A DNA stretch of 51,606 nucleotides from Candidatus Zixiibacteriota bacterium (GTDB taxonomy: Bacteria > Zixibacteria > MSB-5A5 > GN15 > PGXB01), in assembly GCA_026397505.1 (NCBI GenBank), contig JAPLUR010000053.1:1-51606 (forward strand), given 5' to 3'. The translations under genes and the position numbers were made by a program. Within the stretch, counting starts at the first letter, position 1, and each line of letters opens with the position of its first letter. The notes below the pieces were generated by a model that worked only from the letters and a program-made list of their open reading frames with translations, was not told where the DNA came from and made no database searches. This document shows positions 29,372-37,703 of the stretch, one piece after another.

Positions 29372-29416
29372 GCGTCGGGTCATGGATTCGGCAACGGCGG
29401 AATCGAGACCAGACGC
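29372..29416. repeat. Imperfect palindrome sharing its arm with the 26538 element
   Basis: Arms pair in three blocks: GCGTC/GACGC, GGTC/GACC and GATTC/GAATC, around a ten-base tip. It lies in the 240-base gap between the propeller lipoprotein and the phosphoesterase, whose genes converge here, so it could act as a shared terminator. No T run is present. Confidence 0.5.
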
Positions 29417-29489
29417 CCCCACGGTTTCCTATAGCCTGATAGATCGCAACTGATCTGCCCCACCGATGTCGAAGCAATTTGACTTTTGG

Positions 29490-30293
29490 TCAAGGGAACT
29501 TGAATATTCTCTGGATTTTGGGGGCGCCATAGACGGCACCGCCGGTATAAGCTGTCAGATTTTTCAAAATCCTGACCTCACCGCTGCTGTGGGTGTGGCC
29601 ACAGAGAACGATAAGTTTTTTGTCAGGACGCTCCTTCATAATATCAAGAATAACATCTCCAACCGCCTTACAGGAGAAATGGGGAAGATAGTCAGGGCCG
29701 GAAATTTCACCCTCATGCCAGCAGGCTTCGCGAAAAGGAGGAACGTGAGTTAATAATATGACCGTCTGCGAGATTTCAAGCGCTTTGGAGAGATTAATCT
29801 TCAAATATGAAGCAGCTTCATCGGCCAACGCCTTCATAACAGACAGGCGCTCCGTTTTGGATAAATCCCGGAGATCTTCAATCAGAAAATAATCATTCAA
29901 CATGACCCTTGACAGTTCATAGTCGCCGATGCGACCATCAGCCCAGGAATCGTGGCCGATCAGAGTCGTTTTCTCCGATAGTCTGACGACTCCTGAAGCG
30001 GTCAAATAGTGCAATCTATCGGATGCAATGCAGAGCATCTTCATAGCAGCTCTTACCTCAGAAATGGAACTATGATAGAAATCATGATTTCCCAGGACGA
30101 AATGGACGGGTATTGGAAGCTCTCTATCTATTTCCCTCAATAAATTGACAAGATTATGAGACGTGCCAATGTCGCCGCTTATCAAAGCTGTGTCCATTTT
30201 TCTTGATTTCAAGGAAGTGAAAAACTCTTCTCTCTGGGGGGATTCCAGAAAATCGAGATGGATGTCAGTGAGCCAAGCGAGCTTCATTTTCAT
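29490..30293 (-). CDS. Calcineurin-like metallophosphoesterase
   Basis: This protein has 267 residues from the ATG at 30293; the frame opens at 30338. The metallophosphoesterase motifs are in order: LAWLTDIHLDFL (D-x-H), ALISGDIG (GD), FVLGNHDFYH (GNHD), ILLTHVPP and VLCGHTHSSGEVR (GHTH). These bind two metal ions, and the enzyme hydrolyses a phosphoester of unknown identity in the cytoplasm. It does not show the LpxH-specific block, and no signal peptide is seen. The gene converges with the propeller lipoprotein gene and is followed upstream by the DUF2007-like gene on the same strand, with no sign of a shared function. Confidence 0.8.
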   Translation of the reverse strand: MKMKLAWLTDIHLDFLESPQREEFFTSLKSRKMDTALISGDIGTSHNLVNLLREIDRELPIPVHFVLGNHDFYHSSISEVRAAMKMLCIASDRLHYLTASGVVRLSEKTTLIGHDSWADGRIGDYELSRVMLNDYFLIEDLRDLSKTERLSVMKALADEAASYLKINLSKALEISQTVILLTHVPPFREACWHEGEISGPDYLPHFSCKAVGDVILDIMKERPDKKLIVLCGHTHSSGEVRILKNLTAYTGGAVYGAPKIQRIFKFP

Positions 30294-30388
30294 ATTAGAA
30301 ATTCTGCCGGCGATCTGCGGATTCTTGCCCCCGATCATGCCGCGGAGAGTGCCCCCGTATCAATCTTCATCGAAAAATTTGCCTCGCC

Positions 30389-30781
30389 CTATTCTTTCTC
30401 CTCTCCCTCTTCCCCTTCATAATCATCTTCCTCATCCCCCATCTCCGCGCGGCGCGGGTCGGTCGCTCTTAAGTCCCGCTTCATATCATCCATAAGCGGC
30501 CGGGCATCTTCAACGTCGTCCGGCCGAACCTGAATCTCAATAAAACCTGCCGCAAAAAGGGCGCGGGTGCTCTCCCCCTTGACATAATACTGGATCTCAG
30601 CCGCCTCGAGGATCGATTTCGCCATCGCGGCCACTCCGGCATCGCCGGTGGTCAAAATTGTCACCAGATCAACATATTCCGTTTCGTCTTCCGGCGGAAG
30701 TTCAGCCACCAGCCGCACTTTGCAATCGGGACAAATGGCTATGCCAAAATCATATTCATATCTGCATTTGGGACAAAACAT
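30389..30781 (-). CDS. Zinc-ribbon plus DUF2007-type (putative signal-transducing) protein
   Basis: This 130-residue protein begins with a four-Cys zinc ribbon, CPKCRYEYDFGIAICPDC (residues 3-20). A small alpha/beta domain of the DUF2007 type follows: VTILTTGDAGVAAMAKSILE, then AEIQYYVKGESTRAL and a strand-rich IEIQVRPDDVEDARPLM. The C-terminal 25 residues are very acidic (many Glu and Asp) and probably disordered. DUF2007 domains resemble ligand-binding regulatory modules, but none is well characterised. The gene is divergent from panD, with 216 bases between them. Confidence 0.78.
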   Translation of the reverse strand: MFCPKCRYEYDFGIAICPDCKVRLVAELPPEDETEYVDLVTILTTGDAGVAAMAKSILEAAEIQYYVKGESTRALFAAGFIEIQVRPDDVEDARPLMDDMKRDLRATDPRRAEMGDEEDDYEGEEGEEKE

Positions 30782-30930
30782 CGCTTTTCCTTTCTATTCG
30801 GCCCGGAGGCAACCTATGCCCTTTCTTGTTAAATCAGAACCAGCCGCCAGACCATCGGTTCAATTTTATGAATATTAACACCTCCCGGCGCATCTTACAA
30901 GAGAAAAATCTTTCAGGCCAAAATCTGTTC

Positions 30931-30960
30931 TTGCCAGAATCTTGGAAACAATTATATTAT
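30931..30960 (+). promoter_or_regulatory. Promoter of the panD gene
   Basis: TTGCCA (30931-30936) and TATTAT (30955-30960) are 18 bases apart. The transcript would begin near 30967, about 30 bases before the panD ATG at 30998. The match is by eye. Confidence 0.5.
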
Positions 30961-30997
30961 AAGTTCGTTATAAGAGAAATCAGGATATTGAGATATT

Positions 30998-31345
30998 ATG
31001 TTGATAACTGTTTGTAAATCAAAGATACACCGCGCCACCATAACCGAGGCGAATGTCAATTATGAGGGCTCGATTACGATCGATTCCGACCTCATGAAAG
31101 CTGCCGATATCGTCCCCTACGAAAAAGTGCAAATTGCCGATGTCACCAATGGTGAGCGGCTGGAAACCTATGTCATTGAGGGTAAACCCGGTTCGGGGAC
31201 AATTTGCCTCAACGGCGCCGCCGCGAAAAAGGGAAAAGTCGGCGATGTCATTATCATCATCGCCTATGGCCAGATCGAGCGCGAAAAAGCAGTATTTTAT
31301 GCCCCCAGATTTGTCAAGGTCGACAAGAACAACCGGATCGCCTGA
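30998..31345 (+). CDS. panD: Aspartate 1-decarboxylase proenzyme
   Basis: This 115-residue proenzyme cleaves itself at a Gly-Ser bond to create the pyruvoyl cofactor; the site is visible as [10 protein letters not shown] near residue 25. The KIHRATIT N-terminus, [17 protein letters not shown] and the NGAAA block near residue 72 complete the family pattern. It makes beta-alanine, the substrate of PanC, encoded at 6747-7595. The gene has its own promoter and is followed after 12 bases by the uridylyltransferase gene. The C-terminal part ([15 protein letters not shown]) is typical. Confidence 0.96.
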   Translation: MLITVCKSKIHRATITEANVNYEGSITIDSDLMKAADIVPYEKVQIADVTNGERLETYVIEGKPGSGTICLNGAAAKKGKVGDVIIIIAYGQIEREKAVFYAPRFVKVDKNNRIA

Positions 31346-31357
31346 CCCATTTCAAAT

Positions 31358-32104
31358 ATGACCAGTAATTTTGCGGCCATAATCCTTGCCGCCGGCAAAG
31401 GAAAAAGGATGAAATCCGACCTGCCCAAGGTTTTGCATCGGATCAACGGCAAGTCTCTCATCCGACATCTCCTGGAAACCATGTCCGGTGTTGCCCTCGA
31501 CCGCACGGTCGTGGTAATCGGACATAAAGGTGAACTTGTGATTGAAGAGTTAAGAGACTTCAAGGTTGAATTTATCTGGCAGAAAGAGCAGAAAGGGACC
31601 GGGCACGCGGTCATAGTGACCGAGGATGTCTTCCGCGGATTTGAGGGCACCATACTGGTCGCCAACGGCGATGTTCCTTTCCTGTCGGCCAAATCGATAA
31701 AGAGTCTCTTTGAGTTTCACACTCTCAATAATGCCTCGGCCACATGCCTCAGCGCCGATTTGGACAATCCCCGAGGGTACGGCAGAATTGTCCGACAGGA
31801 TAACACCGATATCCTCGCCGCCATTATCGAGGAAAAGGACGCCGGCTCGGAAACCAAGAAAATAAGGGAAATTAACAGCGGTCTGTTCTGTTTCAACAGT
31901 CGCGACCTGTTCTGGGCGCTTCATCAGGTCACGGATGAAAATGTGCAGAAGGAATATTATATCACCGACTCGATTGAAATCCTTCGGAAAGCCGGCAAAA
32001 GATGCGCTGTCTGGAAAGTCTCCGACTCTCTTGAGGTTGAGGGTGTCAATTCGCTGGAACAGCTTTCATCCCTCGAATCAGCCATAAAGGCAAAAAAAAT
32101 ATAA
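31358..32104 (+). CDS. GlmU-type N-acetylglucosamine-1-phosphate uridylyltransferase (uridylyltransferase domain only)
   Basis: This 248-residue protein starts AAIILAAGKGKRMKSDLPKV, the nucleotide-binding signature of GlmU's N-terminal half, and has QKEQKGTGHAV, NGDVPFL, GYGRIVR, IREINSGLFCFNS and KEYYITDSIEIL, all matching that enzyme's sugar-phosphate side. It makes UDP-GlcNAc from GlcNAc-1-phosphate and UTP in the cytoplasm. The left-handed beta-helix acetyltransferase half of normal GlmU is absent, so acetylation of GlcN-1-P must be done by another protein. It is the second gene after panD. Confidence 0.85.
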   Translation: MTSNFAAIILAAGKGKRMKSDLPKVLHRINGKSLIRHLLETMSGVALDRTVVVIGHKGELVIEELRDFKVEFIWQKEQKGTGHAVIVTEDVFRGFEGTILVANGDVPFLSAKSIKSLFEFHTLNNASATCLSADLDNPRGYGRIVRQDNTDILAAIIEEKDAGSETKKIREINSGLFCFNSRDLFWALHQVTDENVQKEYYITDSIEILRKAGKRCAVWKVSDSLEVEGVNSLEQLSSLESAIKAKKI

Positions 32105-32251
32105 ACGAAACCGCTTGCTGCACGGTATTACCTATTGGAACTATTGTGCCATCCTGTCCCGGCCGATAATGTACACGGAGATAAAAATAGATTGACAAAG
32201 TTTTTAAAACAGATAACTTATTAATTGAACCTGCTTTTAAGCTGGAAATTT

Positions 32252-32731
32252 ATGAACAAGACATTATTTTTCACGGTAATATTGGTAGTATTTTTATCGG
32301 CGACCTTGTCAGCACAATTGACTGACAAAGCCGAAATTCAATCAGTTAAGAGCGACTACCTGGGTCTCAAACCGGCCAGCAAGCCGTTTTCACTCATTGA
32401 CTTGTCCAGAATAAAATGGTCCAATTCCTATTCTCTCAGTTTCTTCTCCGGTGGCGGAACCTCAGGTAGCCTGGGACTTTTAACATCTTCCATTTTCTAT
32501 GAAATATCATCTTCGCTTTCACTCAATCTCAAAATGGGAGTTGCTCACAATCCCGGAAATCTTTTTGACCGCAACAACCACAATAGCAACGCCACTCTCC
32601 TGCCCGGTTTCAGACTTGATTATCACCCCTCCAGCAATATTAATATTTCGGTTGGATTCGAAACCGTCCCCGACCTGTATTACCTATATTCCCCTTACCA
32701 GACGATGCCGTGGAGGTCTGAAAACCAGTAA
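32252..32731 (+). CDS. Small exported protein, probably beta-rich
   Basis: This protein has 159 residues from the ATG at 32252; the frame opens at 32225, but the signal peptide starts at the second ATG. It has a clean signal peptide (LFFTVILVVFLSATLSA) cut before Gln. The mature part contains SYSLSFFSGGGTSGSLGLL and YHPSSNINISVGFETVPDLY, alternating hydrophobic patterns that suggest beta strands, as in outer-membrane barrels, but the protein is short and I recognise no family. The last residues (YQTMPWRSENQ) do not end in the usual aromatic C-terminal residue of a barrel. It lies in a plus-strand run between the uridylyltransferase and a LytR_C protein. Confidence 0.6.
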   Translation: MNKTLFFTVILVVFLSATLSAQLTDKAEIQSVKSDYLGLKPASKPFSLIDLSRIKWSNSYSLSFFSGGGTSGSLGLLTSSIFYEISSSLSLNLKMGVAHNPGNLFDRNNHNSNATLLPGFRLDYHPSSNINISVGFETVPDLYYLYSPYQTMPWRSENQ

Positions 32732-32773
32732 ACCGCTCCTGCTGCTACCCACTTCATTTTTGACGATTAATAA

Positions 32774-33280
32774 ATGTTTATAAGAAGATCCCAGAACAAA
32801 CATATCAGCGTGAAACGGCGGACCCCGAAGGTCAAGAGAAATTCCCGTTTCCTGGAATTGGCCATTGTCGCCATTTTTGCCCTGGTGGTCGTCTACGGTG
32901 CCAGCTTCGCCCTTAAAATCACCAACGGCGTCTCCAAAACCATCGACTCCCCTGTCCAGGGCATCCGTCTGCAGATTCTTAACGGGTGCGGGATGCGCGG
33001 TGTGGCCGATAAAATCGCCAGGGGGCTTCCCTCGCTGGTCAAGCCACCTCTTGAGGTAAGTGTCCTGGAGGTCTTCGACTTCAAAGCCTACGATGTAAAA
33101 AAGAGTTTCCTGATTTCCCGGGAACCCGATCTCTCTATGGCCGCGGCTCTGGCCGGGCAGCTGGGACTGGAATCCGAAAACATCGTCTACGAACCGATCG
33201 AGAATAATTATCGAAGTATTACTGTTACTTTAGTACTGGGTACGGATTGCAGTAATCTGTTCCTTAAATCCACAAAATAG
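32774..33280 (+). CDS. LytR_C (LytR C-terminal domain) protein
   Basis: This 168-residue protein starts with a strongly basic segment and one membrane helix (LELAIVAIFALVVVYGASFAL, about residues 27-47). The outer part has the LytR_C pattern, LQILNGCGMRGVADKIARGL, followed by YDVKKSFLISREPDLSMAAA and YEPIENNYRSITVTLVLG. The domain is found in cell-envelope proteins, often near LytR-CpsA-Psr enzymes, and its ligand is unclear. It lies 18 bases before rsfS and likely shares its transcript. The N-terminal Arg-Lys stretch is consistent with cytoplasmic topology. Confidence 0.78.
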   Translation: MFIRRSQNKHISVKRRTPKVKRNSRFLELAIVAIFALVVVYGASFALKITNGVSKTIDSPVQGIRLQILNGCGMRGVADKIARGLPSLVKPPLEVSVLEVFDFKAYDVKKSFLISREPDLSMAAALAGQLGLESENIVYEPIENNYRSITVTLVLGTDCSNLFLKSTK

Positions 33281-33298
33281 GAGTATAGAGAAAGGAAT

Positions 33299-33646
33299 TT
33301 GAACCCAACACCCTTATCTGTTGCACGAACAGCAGGAAAACTGGCGCTCTCCAAAAAAGGTTACGACGTTAAAATCCTAAAATTAAAGAACCTCACCTCG
33401 ATTTGCGACTATTTTGTGATAGTCAGCGGGGATGTTGACATTCACGTTCAGGCTATTGCGGATGCGGTCGATGAGGGTCTGCTTGCCAAGGGTATCCAGC
33501 CCTGGCATCGTGAGGGCGTACGGGGAGGCAAATGGATTCTGCTCGATTATGTCGATGTCGTCGTGCATATTTTCCACAAATCGGCCCGAGAATTCTATGC
33601 GCTGGAAAAACTCTGGGGGGATGCTCCCGTTGAAGAATTGAAATAA
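33299..33646 (+). CDS. rsfS: Ribosome silencing factor RsfS
   Basis: This 115-residue protein starts at a TTG codon; AAAGGA lies five bases upstream. The family is clear from LKNLTSICDYFVIVSGDVDI, VQAIADAVDEGL, WILLDYVDVVVHIF and REFYALEKLWGDAP. RsfS binds ribosomal protein L14 and blocks joining of the subunits when nutrients are short. It lies between the LytR_C gene and rho. The TTG start is a rare choice, here well supported by the ribosome-binding site. Confidence 0.94.
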   Translation: MNPTPLSVARTAGKLALSKKGYDVKILKLKNLTSICDYFVIVSGDVDIHVQAIADAVDEGLLAKGIQPWHREGVRGGKWILLDYVDVVVHIFHKSAREFYALEKLWGDAPVEELK

Positions 33647-33695
33647 CACTCCTTTACACTATAAAGAAAAGGTATTGAACGGAAAGTGAGTTACT

Positions 33696-34964
33696 ATGAA
33701 TAAGGTTAATGTGATCGAAAGCTCCGAACTGAAAAACAAAACCATCGCCGAGCTCCTGCAAATCGCCGAGTCGCTTGACATCCCCGGCGTTTCGGGACTG
33801 AGAAAGTCGGAATTGATCTACAAAGTCATGGAGGCAACCGCAGCCCAGCAGGAGGGATTGATCTTCGCCGAGGGTGTTCTCGAGATACTCTCCGAGGGAT
33901 ACGGGTTTCTGAGATCCCCCGACTATAACTATCTTCCGGGGCCCGATGACATCTATGTCTCCCCGTCCCAGATTAAGCGGTTTGACCTCCGCACCGGCGA
34001 CACCATTTCCGGTCAGGTTCGCTCACCCAAGGACAGCGAACGATATTTCGCCCTGCTCAAAATTGAAGCTATCAATTTTGAAGACCCCGAAATCTCCAAA
34101 CATAAAATCCTTTTCGATAATCTGACCCCCCTCTATCCCAATGTCTCTTTCAAGCTGGAGGTCAATCCTGAAGAACTGACGACCCGCATCATGGACCTGA
34201 TGACCCCGATTGGCCAGGGCCAGCGCGCTCTGATTACTTCGCCCCCGAAGGCCGGCAAGACGATGATTCTGCAGAAAATCGCCAACTCCATCACCACCAA
34301 TCATCCCGAAGTCAAATTAATCGTCCTCCTCATCGATGAGCGACCGGAAGAGGTTACGGATATGCGGCGCTCGGTCAAAGGCGAGGTGATTTCCTCTACT
34401 TTTGATGAGCCGGCCGAACGCCATGTTCAGGTGTCCAATATGGTCCTGGAGAAGGCCAAACGCCTCGTGGAGCATAAATACCATGTCGTAATTCTCCTCG
34501 ACAGTATCACTCGTCTGGCGCGCGCACATAACTCGGTTGTCCCCCATTCGGGGAAAATCCTCTCCGGCGGTGTGGATAGCAACGCGCTCCACAAACCGAA
34601 ACGTTTCTTTGGCGCCGCCCGCAACATTGAAGAGGGTGGTTCCCTGACCATTATCGGCACCGCGCTGATCGAAACCGGGTCGCGGATGGACGAGGTTATT
34701 TTTGAAGAATTTAAAGGCACCGGCAATCTCGAAATGGTGCTTGACCGCCGCCTCTCCGACCGGCGCATCTTCCCCGCCATGGACCTAAACCGCAGTTCCA
34801 CCCGCAAAGAAGAGCTTCTCTTGCCACCCGACGTCCTTTCTAAGGTTTGGATTCTCCGTAAATTCCTCGCCGAAATGAACCCGATCGAGGCGATGGAATT
34901 CCTGGCCGACCGGATGAAAAAGAGCAAGACCAATGAGAAGTTTCTGCAGTCGATGAAAGATTAG
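33696..34964 (+). CDS. rho: Transcription termination factor Rho
   Basis: This 422-residue protein is full length for Rho. The N-terminal Rho_N domain ([20 protein letters not shown]) is followed by the RNA-binding cold-shock-like fold ([20 protein letters not shown], residues 60-79) and the RecA-like ATPase. Walker A is [13 protein letters not shown] (residues 180-192), then [40 protein letters not shown] and [13 protein letters not shown]. Rho unwinds RNA-DNA hybrids to end transcription. It starts 49 bases after rsfS. The 168-base gap after it holds nothing recognised, and the next gene is convergent. Confidence 0.97.
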   Translation: MNKVNVIESSELKNKTIAELLQIAESLDIPGVSGLRKSELIYKVMEATAAQQEGLIFAEGVLEILSEGYGFLRSPDYNYLPGPDDIYVSPSQIKRFDLRTGDTISGQVRSPKDSERYFALLKIEAINFEDPEISKHKILFDNLTPLYPNVSFKLEVNPEELTTRIMDLMTPIGQGQRALITSPPKAGKTMILQKIANSITTNHPEVKLIVLLIDERPEEVTDMRRSVKGEVISSTFDEPAERHVQVSNMVLEKAKRLVEHKYHVVILLDSITRLARAHNSVVPHSGKILSGGVDSNALHKPKRFFGAARNIEEGGSLTIIGTALIETGSRMDEVIFEEFKGTGNLEMVLDRRLSDRRIFPAMDLNRSSTRKEELLLPPDVLSKVWILRKFLAEMNPIEAMEFLADRMKKSKTNEKFLQSMKD

Positions 34965-35132
34965 CGCCCTTAGGAGAAGTGCTCCCCCTGCTGACTGTAC
35001 CTCGATTGAAGGTCAGGCAAAATCCTATTAGAATGCGTGCCGTGGGCGTATCACGATCTGCAGTCAGTGTTACCCCATTCAGATAATGAATATCGAGGGA
35101 AGTTCAGAAATTCTCAATAGCGGCGGCACGCC

Positions 35133-36755
35133 TCATTTGACATACCCGGTCGGATCGGTCAGAACTCCCTTTATTGCCGATATGGCCGCCGTCGCCGGCG
35201 AGACCAGATAAACCTCTGGCCCGCCTGAATCCGCGGCCGACCCCGCCTTACGAGCCGCCGTGGAAAGACACCTTTCTCCCGGAGCCAGAATATCCTGATA
35301 ATTTCCGGGACACGGTCCGCACCCGGGATTCATCACCAGTGCACCCGCCTCCACAAATGCCCGAATTAGGCCCTTCTTGAGCGCCTCCAGGTAAATCCCC
35401 CGCGAGCCCGGGTAGATCATCATTCTGATATCGGGATGAATCCGTTTCCCCTTGATGATATCGGCGGCAATACGCAGGTCGTCAAGACGGCCGTTGGCGC
35501 AGGAGCCCAAAATTATCTGATTGAGCGGCAGCCCTTCAAGACTCACAACATCAACCACCTTGTCAGCTTTATCCGGAAGTGCCACCTGCGGCTTGATTTG
35601 ATTGATATTAAATTCGAAAGTCGCTTCGTATAAGGCATCCTTGTCGGCCAGGGCCGGTCGATAGGGCATCTTTGTTCTCCCCAAAAAATACCGCCGTGTC
35701 GTGGAGTCGAACGGACAGATCGCCGTCACCGCCCCCAGATCCATGGAAAGGTGCGAAAGGGTGAATCTTTCGGAAATCGACATCTGCGATACGATCGAAC
35801 CATAGAATTCAATCGCCGTCCCTTCAACTCGTGATGCCGTCAGATTCCGGACAATAAAAAGGATAACATCGCGGGCATATACGCCCCGCGGTACTTTTCC
35901 GTTGATGGCAATGCTGATAGTCTGCGGAACAGTCATCGATAGCCGACCCGATGACCATAGAGCCGCCATTTCGGCCATACCTATGGTCGCGGCAAAAGCG
36001 CCGATACTGCCATAGGAAGTTGTATGAATATCGGTCCCCACCGCCAGCTGCCCCGGCAGAATGTCCCCATTTTCAACAACCAGTTGATGACAGACTCCTT
36101 CGCCAACATCATAAAAATGCTTGATATTCTGTCGCTTGACAAATTCCCGTATTTCCTTATGAGCGACCGCAGTTTCGGAGCTCGCTGCCGACGACGCTTG
36201 ATCGAGCGATATAACAATCCGGTTCGGGTTCCAGACATAACTGAGACCCGATTCCCGAAATTGCCTCAAAACAAGTGAAGCCGTGTTATGGGCAAGAGCC
36301 AGATCCGGCTCCACCGTAACCGTCTCCCCGATTTCCACCTTCTCTTGCCCCGCTCTCTCGGCAATTATCTTTTGCGCGATGGTTCGTCCGCCATAATTGA
36401 ACTTCTTCCCCACCCCGCGACTTGGCCCACCAAGATTCAATTCCAGCTGCTCCAATTTCAGGAAGGCCGGTTTATCCTTAAGATTGTATTTGCGCCGCCA
36501 GTTGTAAAAAGCCGCTTTCGAAATCCCAAGTTCCAGGCCGCAACGATAATCATCGCCGAACCGTTCCCACACCTCTTGTATTTCCGCCTGAGAAAACTTG
36601 GGAAAAGAATTCCGGGCAATATTTTTTTTGCGCCGCCAGTAGGCGACCAACTGAGCCGAGACCCCCCCCAGCCGCTCGGCTATCTTCTCGTCGGTCTTGT
36701 ATAATCTCTGAAGCTGGATCAGCTCCGCTTTGGTCGGGATCTTCCCTCGGGGCAT
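35133..36755 (-). CDS. Tandem-HTH plus aconitase/LeuC-like fusion protein with degenerate active site
   Basis: This 540-residue protein has two helix-turn-helix-like units at the N-terminus (about residues 18-45, with DEKIAERLGGVSAQLVAYW, and 68-92, with LGISKAAFYNWRRKY). The rest, from about residue 110, is an aconitase/LeuC-like large-subunit fold. The three cluster cysteines are kept: C419 in GSCANGR, C479 and C482 in NPGCGPCPG. Several catalytic positions are not: DQ (185-186) where aconitases have DH, GTDIHT (240-245) for GTDSHT, H335 and D339 where Asn and Glu are expected, and residue 507 is Ala where the second substrate Arg should be. No leuD-like small subunit lies nearby. It overlaps the HIT gene by 37 bases. 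Function as an Fe-S sensor and DNA-binding regulator is inferred. Confidence 0.85.
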   Translation of the reverse strand: MPRGKIPTKAELIQLQRLYKTDEKIAERLGGVSAQLVAYWRRKKNIARNSFPKFSQAEIQEVWERFGDDYRCGLELGISKAAFYNWRRKYNLKDKPAFLKLEQLELNLGGPSRGVGKKFNYGGRTIAQKIIAERAGQEKVEIGETVTVEPDLALAHNTASLVLRQFRESGLSYVWNPNRIVISLDQASSAASSETAVAHKEIREFVKRQNIKHFYDVGEGVCHQLVVENGDILPGQLAVGTDIHTTSYGSIGAFAATIGMAEMAALWSSGRLSMTVPQTISIAINGKVPRGVYARDVILFIVRNLTASRVEGTAIEFYGSIVSQMSISERFTLSHLSMDLGAVTAICPFDSTTRRYFLGRTKMPYRPALADKDALYEATFEFNINQIKPQVALPDKADKVVDVVSLEGLPLNQIILGSCANGRLDDLRIAADIIKGKRIHPDIRMMIYPGSRGIYLEALKKGLIRAFVEAGALVMNPGCGPCPGNYQDILAPGERCLSTAARKAGSAADSGGPEVYLVSPATAAISAIKGVLTDPTGYVK

Positions 36756-37240
36756 AGAGTATCAAACCCTTCTTTCAACATTCGGTAAATCATACCCAGG
36801 TCAAATGATACTACTCTTGTCTTGCCGATAACCGGCATGAAACTTGTATCCTCGCTCCAGCGGGGAACAATATGCATGTGCAAATGGCTCGGCACTCCAG
36901 CTCCTGAACCCTTGCCGAGGTTCATCCCCAGATTGAAGGAGTGCGGATGCAGCGTTTTCTTGATGACTTCAACCGTTTGCCGCGTGAGTTCGAAAAATTC
37001 CCGCGCCTCATCCCCGGTCAGATGATTCAATGACCCGATATGTCGATACGGTACCACCATGACATGACCCGAATTGTAAGGAAACCGATTCAGGATGACG
37101 AAGACCTTCTTCCCCCGATGAACTATCAGATCTTTGACATCGCTCTTCCGTTTGATGCGGTTACAGAAGATGCACCCTTTTTCTTTCGGACCCAGAATAT
37201 ATTCGGAACGCCACGGCGCCCAGATGAACTTTTCACTCAT
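36719..37240 (-). CDS. HIT-family hydrolase (Ap4A-phosphorylase-like)
   Basis: This protein has 173 residues from the ATG at 37240; the frame opens at 37276. It starts FIWAPWRSEYI, and GCIFCNRI provides two Cys of a zinc site. The HIT motif is SHLHMHIVPRWSED, with LILV-type NRFPYNSGHVMVVP upstream. These belong to the Ap4A-phosphorylase-like branch of the HIT superfamily, which acts on dinucleoside polyphosphates or related nucleotides. It overlaps the start of the HTH-aconitase gene by 37 bases, so the two are translated from one mRNA. The link between a nucleotide hydrolase and a putative Fe-S regulator is unexplained. Confidence 0.88.
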   Translation of the reverse strand: MSEKFIWAPWRSEYILGPKEKGCIFCNRIKRKSDVKDLIVHRGKKVFVILNRFPYNSGHVMVVPYRHIGSLNHLTGDEAREFFELTRQTVEVIKKTLHPHSFNLGMNLGKGSGAGVPSHLHMHIVPRWSEDTSFMPVIGKTRVVSFDLGMIYRMLKEGFDTLCPEGRSRPKRS

Positions 37241-37324
37241 AGGTTGGGAATATACAAAAATTCTGACACAGGACAAACGGTTTCTGAAAAATCATAAGCT
37301 AATTTTCGGCCGCCGCAGCCTGGC

Positions 37325-37353
37325 AAAAAATTAGGGCTCCACCGGGGGAGCCC
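37325..37353 (-). terminator. Rho-independent terminator of the Lys-rich mini-gene
   Basis: On the minus strand the stem GGGCTCC/GGAGCCC (37353-37347 and 37340-37334) with a six-base loop is followed directly by TAATTTTTT. This is the clearest intrinsic terminator in the window. It lies 31 bases past the stop codon of the 20-residue open frame and before the HIT gene. Confidence 0.8.
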
Positions 37354-37384
37354 ATAATCTGATTGGAAAAATAACGAAACGGCC

Positions 37385-37447
37385 TTATTTCTTTTTTGCC
37401 TTTTTGGGTTTCTTCTTTTCCTTCTTAGTCGGAGTCTTTCCTGCCAT
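37385..37447 (-). CDS. Lys-rich 20-residue mini-protein
   Basis: A 21-codon frame starts at the ATG at 37447 and ends TAA at 37387-37385. The product has 20 residues, 11 of them Lys, with Thr-Pro and Lys-Pro steps (starting MAGKTPTKKEKK). GGGAGG sits 11 bases upstream, and an in-frame GTG four codons earlier could also be used. An intrinsic terminator follows. It therefore has the full parts of a gene although it is very short. Possible roles are a nucleic-acid-binding or ribosome-associated peptide; none is shown. I recognise no family. Confidence 0.6.
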   Translation of the reverse strand: MAGKTPTKKEKKKPKKAKKK

Positions 37448-37703
37448 CAGCTTTTTCACCTCCCGATGGATTGATGGATAATCAATCGATTTTAGTTAAA
37501 GTGGTTATCGAGCAGTCGTCTTGGATTCTCCACATTCTGTTGTCTACCACATATTTTCGACAATTTTAAGAAACTCTTAAATATATTAGCAAGGATTTTT
37601 TTGTCTTTTATAACAATTTATTCCAAATTTCAAATTCTCCGGGAAAACCGAAAACAGCCGCCGGTCCCGGCAAAACCAAAATCCCATTATGTCGGGGGAT
37701 TAT

